Positions 59,442 to 64,000 of a DNA stretch of 64,000 nt are shown here, piece by piece. Numbering within the stretch: position 1 is the first letter of the stretch; each line of letters starts with the position of its first letter. Source of the DNA: Paenibacillus sp. FSL H8-0548 (GTDB lineage Bacteria; Bacillota; Bacilli; Paenibacillales; Paenibacillaceae); the NCBI RefSeq assembly GCF_038630985.1, contig NZ_CP152049.1, forward strand, positions 1,941,501 through 2,005,500, given 5' to 3'. The notes below the pieces were generated by a model, which saw only the letters and a list, made by a program, of their open reading frames with translations, had not been told where the DNA came from and did no database searches. The translations under genes were made by a program, and so were the position numbers.

Positions 59442-60215
59442 ATGTTGAAGGATAAAGTCATTTTAATATCAGGAGCATCAAGCGGGCTTGGAGCTTTATT
59501 GGCAAAAGAATTGGCGGAACGCGGTGCAATTCCGGTGCTGACAGGACGCAATTTGGAGAAGCTGAAGGGGATATCAGCTTCAATTAAAGGGAAATACTGC
59601 TACTATCAAATGGATGTGACGGATTACGAGCAGGTATTAGAAACAGTGGATGCCGTCATCGCGAAATATGGTAAAATAGATGTATTGCTGAACAATGCCG
59701 GCTACGGCCAATTCGAAAATTTTACAAGCATGCCTGTGGAGAGTTTTGAGGAAATGATGGATACGAACTATATGGGAGTTGTCCGCTGTACGAAGGCGGT
59801 TATCCCTCATATGGTGAAGGCAGGAAACGGGCATATTGTTAATATTGCATCGCTCGCTGGGAAGATAGGGACTGCGAAATCAACCAGCTATACGGCTACG
59901 AAGCATGCGGTGCTCGGCTTCACTAACTCACTGCGAATGGAGCTTCGCGCACAAGGCATTCAAGTGTCGGCGGTGAATCCAGGTCCGATCGATACGCCTT
60001 TTTTTTCACTGGCTGATCCTTCCGGCTCTTACGTTAAAAATGTCAGTTGGTTTATGATGAAGCCAGAGTATGTTGTGAAAGGCATTATTCGTTTGATTGA
60101 ACGGCGGAAGTCAGAGCTCGACCTGCCAAGAACAGCAGCTTTTGGAATCAAGCTCTATCAATTGCTGCCACGCACGATTGATCGATTATTTGGCGGTATG
60201 TTGAATCGAAAATAA
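59442..60215 (+). CDS. Short-chain dehydrogenase/reductase (YqjQ-like)
   Basis: A 257-residue SDR: LISGASSGLGALLAKELAERG (NAD(P) loop), LNNAGYGQFENF, HIVNIASLAGKIGT and the catalytic SYTATKHAVLGF. An NPGPIDTPF motif ends the core. Reaction and substrate are unknown. GGGTGATGTGGG precedes the start. It lies 26 bp before the DEAD-box helicase gene and may share its transcript. Confidence 0.9.
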   Translation: MLKDKVILISGASSGLGALLAKELAERGAIPVLTGRNLEKLKGISASIKGKYCYYQMDVTDYEQVLETVDAVIAKYGKIDVLLNNAGYGQFENFTSMPVESFEEMMDTNYMGVVRCTKAVIPHMVKAGNGHIVNIASLAGKIGTAKSTSYTATKHAVLGFTNSLRMELRAQGIQVSAVNPGPIDTPFFSLADPSGSYVKNVSWFMMKPEYVVKGIIRLIERRKSELDLPRTAAFGIKLYQLLPRTIDRLFGGMLNRK

Positions 60216-60241
60216 AGGGTTGAATGAGAGAGGATTACAGA

Positions 60242-61699
60242 ATGAGCAAGTACACTTGGACTGAGATAGGTATTAATGAGCTGCTGGCGAACAAGCTGGC
60301 AGCAAACGGAATAGTAGAACCGACAGATGTGCAGGCGGAGACGATTCCTATTTTACTCGGAGGCAGCGATGTATCCGCTAGATCCCAGACCGGCACAGGA
60401 AAAACGTTAGCTTACTTGCTGCCGCTGCTTCAGAAGCTGAATTCGTATTCGAATGCGATTCAAGGGGTTATACTGGCTCCGACACAGGAGCTTGCTATGC
60501 AAATTGTACGTGTGGCAGAGATTTATGCTGAGCCGCTAGACATTCGCGTGCAGCAATTGATCGGGGGAGCAGCGCTTAAACGTCAAGTGGAGAAGCTGAA
60601 GCTGCGCCCGCAGCTTGTTATCGGAACGCCTGGGCGCATACATGAGCTGCTCAGACTGCGTAAGCTCAAGCTAAACGATGTTAACAATGTTGTAATCGAT
60701 GAAGCGGATCAGGTGTTTCAACTAGGCTCGACGAAAGAGGTAGAAATTATTTTGCACGGCATGGGAAGAGATCGGCAAATGGCCTTTTTCTCTGCGACTT
60801 ACCCGGATCAGATGGCTCGCTTCGAGGGGCGCTGGATGAAAAATCCAGAACGTATTCAAATTACGCCAGAGCACCGCGTTTCTGAAACGGTCGAGAACTA
60901 CTTTGTTGTCAGCGATAAACGGGATAAAACGGATACGGCTCGCAGACTTATTCGCTTGCTTAATCCGTCCTCCGCGCTGCTCTTCCTGAATGATACGGAT
61001 AACATTGCTAACTGGGAGTCGAAGCTTAGCTATGAGGGCTTCACGGTTGAAGCTTTGTACGGCGATGCGGATAAGCAGAAGAGAGCGGCAACATTGACAC
61101 GTTTCCGCGATGGACGCTGCCAGCTCCTGCTCGCTACGGATGTTGCTGCGCGCGGCCTCGATATTGAAGGGTTGCCGCTTGTCATTCAGCTCGATCCAGC
61201 GGCTGACGCGGATCATTATGTCCATCGTGCAGGTCGTACCGGACGGATGGGGAAAGCGGGTACTGTTATTTCGCTCGTAATGCCGCAGGAGCTGTTTATC
61301 ATGGAGAAATTCCGAAAACAGCTGGGTATCGCTTTGACCGAGCGGACGATGTTTAGAGGCAAGCTGCTTTCCGAGGAGGAGCTGAGGGACGCGACGCGTC
61401 CTTTTGCGGCAAGACATGAGGCAAAGCTGGCAGAGCGTTCGGAAGCCTCACAAGCTAAGCGCCTCGTTGAGCGCAAGGAAACTCCGCAAGCCACGCCGGC
61501 ATCGGCATCGGACAAGCAGGAGACGCCAAGAGCAGCTGTCTCTTCAGTATCGAAGCCTAGTGCAAAGCCTGTTGTAAAGTCAGCAGTAAAGCCTGCCGCG
61601 AAGCCTGCGCCTAAGAAAGTGGAGCGCAAGCGCGAAGGTAAAAACAAGGGCGCGCCAAAATGGTTGAAGGCCAAACGCGAAGCCGAAAAAGAACAATAA
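60242..61699 (+). CDS. DEAD-box RNA helicase
   Basis: A 485-residue RNA helicase. SQTGTGKTLAYLLPLL (motif I), PTQELAMQIV (Ia), GTPGRIHEL (Ib), IDEADQVF (II), FSATYP (III), ATDVAARGLDIEGLPLVI (V) and HRAGRTGRMG (VI) are all present. The tail (about 385-485) is basic and repetitive, rich in Lys, Ala and Pro, a typical RNA-binding extension. ATG 60242 has GAGAGAGG upstream; ATG 60224 is less likely. It probably assists ribosome assembly or cold-adapted translation (CshA/CshB/YfmL class). Confidence 0.93.
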   Translation: MSKYTWTEIGINELLANKLAANGIVEPTDVQAETIPILLGGSDVSARSQTGTGKTLAYLLPLLQKLNSYSNAIQGVILAPTQELAMQIVRVAEIYAEPLDIRVQQLIGGAALKRQVEKLKLRPQLVIGTPGRIHELLRLRKLKLNDVNNVVIDEADQVFQLGSTKEVEIILHGMGRDRQMAFFSATYPDQMARFEGRWMKNPERIQITPEHRVSETVENYFVVSDKRDKTDTARRLIRLLNPSSALLFLNDTDNIANWESKLSYEGFTVEALYGDADKQKRAATLTRFRDGRCQLLLATDVAARGLDIEGLPLVIQLDPAADADHYVHRAGRTGRMGKAGTVISLVMPQELFIMEKFRKQLGIALTERTMFRGKLLSEEELRDATRPFAARHEAKLAERSEASQAKRLVERKETPQATPASASDKQETPRAAVSSVSKPSAKPVVKSAVKPAAKPAPKKVERKREGKNKGAPKWLKAKREAEKEQ

Positions 61700-61809
61700 A
61701 ATATTTTTTTTGATAGCCACCCTCTTATATCGAGCTTCCTAACCCGAATCATATGGGCGTAGGAATAAAATGCGGCAACGCCCGCAATCGAAAAAGGAGA
61801 GTGGCTTTC

Positions 61810-63045
61810 TTGATAAAACAAACGATGTGGAAAAAGACAGCAATATCCTCGCTTGCGCTGTTAATGCTTGCAGGTGGAGCGACGTCAGCTTTTGCAAATG
61901 GAAAAGGTAATGGCAAAGGCCAAGGTGGCGGACGTGACGATGACAAGGGTCGCCAAGAGGACAAGCATAATAAAAATGATGATCAGTATAAAGTAACGTG
62001 GAAATTTAAGGACGAGGCCGAGCTCAAATGGGCAATGGAGTATATCATGCGCTTGTCATCAAAAGGTGTATTCACGGGCTATGAGGATGGAACATTCAAG
62101 CCGTATCAAAATATTAGCCGTATTGAAACGTTAACGGCTGCGGTAAGATTGATGGGTCTTCGCACACAAGCGGAATCGGCTGAGGAAATGAAAACAGAGC
62201 TGCAATTCAAGGATGCTGACAAAATTGCTAAGAAGTATCCCTGGGCTGTAGGCTATGTAGCTGTTGCTCTTGAGAACGATTTGTTTGCCGAAACAGAGTC
62301 AGAAGTGAAACCGGAGGCTAATGCAACTCGCTTGTGGTCTACGATCCTTCTCATTAAAGCGCTTAAATTGGAAGATGAAGCTAAGGCTTTAAATAATACG
62401 AAGCTGGACTTTAAAGATGCGAAGGAAATTCCAGCTGGCTCGGTTGGTTATGTTGCCCTTGCTTTGCAGAAGGGAATCATTACAGGATACAATGATAAAC
62501 AGGGTAAGACTTTCCGTCCGAATCAGCCGGTTACAAGAGCAGAGCTTGCCGCGCTTCTTGACCGTACCGATAGCGAGATGCCCGATCAGGATGCAAAGGC
62601 AATTACGGGCAAGTTGAAAGCAGCAGCTGCATCTGGCAAGCTAACGGTGGTAAAAGCGGACAACACGGAAGTGAATTTGGAGCTGGATCCGAACGTATTC
62701 ATCTTCCGTGAGGATAAGAAGGCGGCAGTAAGTGCGCTTCGAGCGGGTGATGAAGTACTGATTCGTACTTATCAGAACAAAGTTGTATTCATCGAGGTAA
62801 CGAAGGCAGCGGCAGTTAATACGTCTTTTTCAGAGCAAGGTATTATTAATACACTTACGTTCAATGCGCAAGCAAAGCTCGCAACCATTTCAATCACCCG
62901 TCTGGATAACGGACAAACCCTTGTCTTTATTTATAACGTAGATACAAATGTATCCGTCGTCGGAGATGCATCATTGTTAAAGGTTGGGCAAACGGTTAAG
63001 CTTAAAGGCGATAACAGTATTGTGAAATCTATTGAACTAAAATAA
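61810..63045 (+). CDS. Secreted S-layer homology (SLH) domain protein
   Basis: A protein of about 411 residues: signal peptide (about residues 6-30, ISSLALLMLAGGATSAFA), then a GKGNGKGQGGGRDDDKGRQEDKH linker of charged low complexity, then three SLH domains (about 45-250; GVFTGYEDGTFKPYQNISRIETLTA, YPWAVGYVAVALENDL, KGIITGYNDKQGKTFRPNQPVTRAELAALL). A C-terminal beta region of about 150 residues follows. It would sit on the wall by pyruvylated polymer. TTG 61810 fits with AAGGAGAG upstream. A terminator follows. Confidence 0.9.
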   Translation: MIKQTMWKKTAISSLALLMLAGGATSAFANGKGNGKGQGGGRDDDKGRQEDKHNKNDDQYKVTWKFKDEAELKWAMEYIMRLSSKGVFTGYEDGTFKPYQNISRIETLTAAVRLMGLRTQAESAEEMKTELQFKDADKIAKKYPWAVGYVAVALENDLFAETESEVKPEANATRLWSTILLIKALKLEDEAKALNNTKLDFKDAKEIPAGSVGYVALALQKGIITGYNDKQGKTFRPNQPVTRAELAALLDRTDSEMPDQDAKAITGKLKAAAASGKLTVVKADNTEVNLELDPNVFIFREDKKAAVSALRAGDEVLIRTYQNKVVFIEVTKAAAVNTSFSEQGIINTLTFNAQAKLATISITRLDNGQTLVFIYNVDTNVSVVGDASLLKVGQTVKLKGDNSIVKSIELK

Positions 63046-63060
63046 ATGATTTAAATTGGA

Positions 63061-63091
63061 GGCGTCACCCTTTGCGGTGATGTCTTTTTTT
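63061..63091 (+). terminator. Rho-independent terminator after the SLH protein gene
   Basis: A 9-bp stem GGCGTCACC/GGTGATGTC (two G-U pairs) and T-run of seven. Confidence 0.85.
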
Positions 63092-63160
63092 GATATTAGG
63101 CGGAATATTAGGTATGCTTGTTAGTAGATCAAACTAATTTGTGATGCTGAAGGTGATGGG

Positions 63161-63910
63161 ATGGAGCCTATTTTACAAGTGAACGGTTTAACTGGTGGTT
63201 ATAGTCCGAGAAGACCCGTCTTGCATGATATTGCTTTCGAGGTGAAGGCTGGGGAAATGGTAGGCCTTATTGGACTAAACGGTGCGGGCAAAAGTACGAC
63301 CATTAAGCATATACTTGGCTTAATGAAGCCGCAAATTGGAGAAGTAAAGGTAAGCGGAGTTACGCTCGAAGAAAATACCGAACGGTACCGCAGCGCTTTT
63401 GCCTATGTCCCAGAGACGCCGGTACTTTTCGATGAGCTGACGGTGGAGGAGCATTTGCGCCTGACCGGTATGGCCTACAGCGTGCAGGATAATTCCTATG
63501 AAGCTAAGGAAGAAGAGCTGCTGAAGCAATTTCAGATGGTTCCAAAGCGCAAAGCCTTTGCTTCTCATTTGTCTAAGGGGATGAAGCAAAAGGTCATGAT
63601 TATGAACGCGCTGCTGGCAGAGCCGCCGCTGTATATTATCGATGAGCCATTTCTAGGACTTGATCCGCTTGGCATACGCTCCTTGCTTGAACGCTTAGTC
63701 GAGGTGAAGCGCAAGGGAGCAGCCATTTTAATGAGCTCGCATATTTTGTCAACCGTTGAAGCCTATTGCGATCGGTTTATCGTCATGCATCATGGCAAGG
63801 TTGTTGCATTAGGTACGCTCGATGAGGTTAGGCAAGCAGCCGGAATGGATGCGCGAGGCGGTACATTGGAGGATGCCTTCTATAAGCTGGTTACTGGGGG
63901 CAATACATAA
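63161..63910 (+). CDS. ecsA: ABC transporter ATP-binding protein EcsA
   Basis: A 249-residue ATPase: LIGLNGAGKSTTIKHILGL (Walker A, about residues 33-51), HLSKGMKQKVMIMNALL (signature, variant SKGMKQK typical of EcsA) and LYIIDEPFLGLDPLG (Walker B), SSHILSTVEAYCDR (H-loop). EcsAB affects secretion and protease RasP in B. subtilis. GAAGGTGATGGG precedes ATG 63161. Its stop overlaps the next gene start (TAATG). Confidence 0.9.
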   Translation: MEPILQVNGLTGGYSPRRPVLHDIAFEVKAGEMVGLIGLNGAGKSTTIKHILGLMKPQIGEVKVSGVTLEENTERYRSAFAYVPETPVLFDELTVEEHLRLTGMAYSVQDNSYEAKEEELLKQFQMVPKRKAFASHLSKGMKQKVMIMNALLAEPPLYIIDEPFLGLDPLGIRSLLERLVEVKRKGAAILMSSHILSTVEAYCDRFIVMHHGKVVALGTLDEVRQAAGMDARGGTLEDAFYKLVTGGNT

Positions 63911-64000
63911 TGAGCCATAATCGTAATTTGGAGACGATATGGCAGCAGCGTGCCAAGGCGTTCCGTAAGGAGACGATGCCATATTTTCGTTATATGGGAC
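63910..64000 (+). CDS. ecsB: EcsB, ABC transporter permease, N-terminal fragment cut by window edge
   Basis: The first 30 codons of the next gene (begins MSHNRNLETIWQQRAKAFRK and continues ETMPYFRYMG), which resembles the start of EcsB. The stop of ecsA overlaps its ATG. Continues outside the window. Confidence 0.75.
   Translation, partial: MSHNRNLETIWQQRAKAFRKETMPYFRYMG

Noticed and set aside
1..64000. CRISPR arrays, tRNA or rRNA genes, IS elements, prophage
   Set aside because: No regularly spaced identical repeats with variable spacers, no tRNA or rRNA-like sequence, and no transposase or integrase frame recognised; the tail-fibre-like protein at 44499 stands alone among EPS genes.

Overview
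The window is a chromosomal segment of a Gram-positive endospore former, most likely a Paenibacillaceae member (Paenibacillus or a close relative). This rests on the spore genes (CotH kinase, a GerA-type germinant receptor, CotF-like coat proteins), the Spo0A/SinI/SinR/eps biofilm logic, SLH surface anchoring, CheX, EcsAB, strong AGGAGG-type ribosome binding sites and frequent TTG starts. No tRNA, rRNA, CRISPR array, transposase or phage integration gene was seen.

Layout. 1-4.5 kb: end of mutS2, a DUF350 membrane protein, a 26-residue membrane peptide, a zinc-ribbon protein, an MFS transporter and cysteine synthase. 4.6-10.4 kb: spore functions (cotH on the minus strand; a germinant receptor operon in order B-A-C; two CotF-like coat proteins). 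10.4-10.9 kb: a gene-free stretch with a 50-bp-spaced repeat array. 10.9-16.8 kb: alaR-alaT-like pair, cobalamin adenosyltransferase, RluD-type pseudouridine synthase, Spx/ArsC-like protein, a second aminotransferase and a 5'-3' exonuclease. 16.8-19.9 kb: a divergent AraC regulator and a putative glycoside hydrolase.

20-48 kb is a large exopolysaccharide (EPS) locus built on the Bacillus subtilis eps plan. It starts with a SinR/SlrR-type regulator, then chain-length/kinase genes, an intergenic RNA placed and structured like the EAR antitermination element, epsC, gtaB, glycosyltransferases, a Wzy-type polymerase, epsL, epsN and an inverted epsM. A second block (34-46.8 kb) has its own promoter and holds a nucleotidyltransferase-like protein, five glycosyltransferases/pyruvyltransferases, a GH105-like hydrolase, an acetyltransferase, a flippase and a phage-tailspike-like beta-helix protein; galE follows. 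At 48.2-48.8 kb sit a SinI-like antirepressor and a SinR orthologue, convergent.

49.1-54.9 kb is a lasso-peptide cluster (cyclase, 47-residue precursor, HPr-kinase-like tailoring kinase, RRE protein, leader peptidase, ABC exporter). The precursor predicts a rare seven-residue Gly1-Glu7 ring and a C-terminal Ser suited to phosphorylation. 55-64 kb is housekeeping: metallophosphoesterase, two small conserved proteins, an HRDC protein, a zinc-dependent phospholipase-C-like protein, CheX, an SDR, a DEAD-box helicase, an SLH protein and ecsA-ecsB.

The most interesting signal is regulatory. A 16-bp palindrome close to GTTCTTTATAAAGAAC, containing the SinR consensus GTTCTYT, occurs at four sigma-A-like promoters in only two exact geometries: flush inside the -35/-10 spacer (slrR-like gene, first eps block) or exactly 8 nt downstream of the -10 (second EPS block, lasso cluster). 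In three of the four a second site follows at exactly 31 bp. I infer that the lasso peptide and both EPS blocks form one SinR-controlled matrix regulon.
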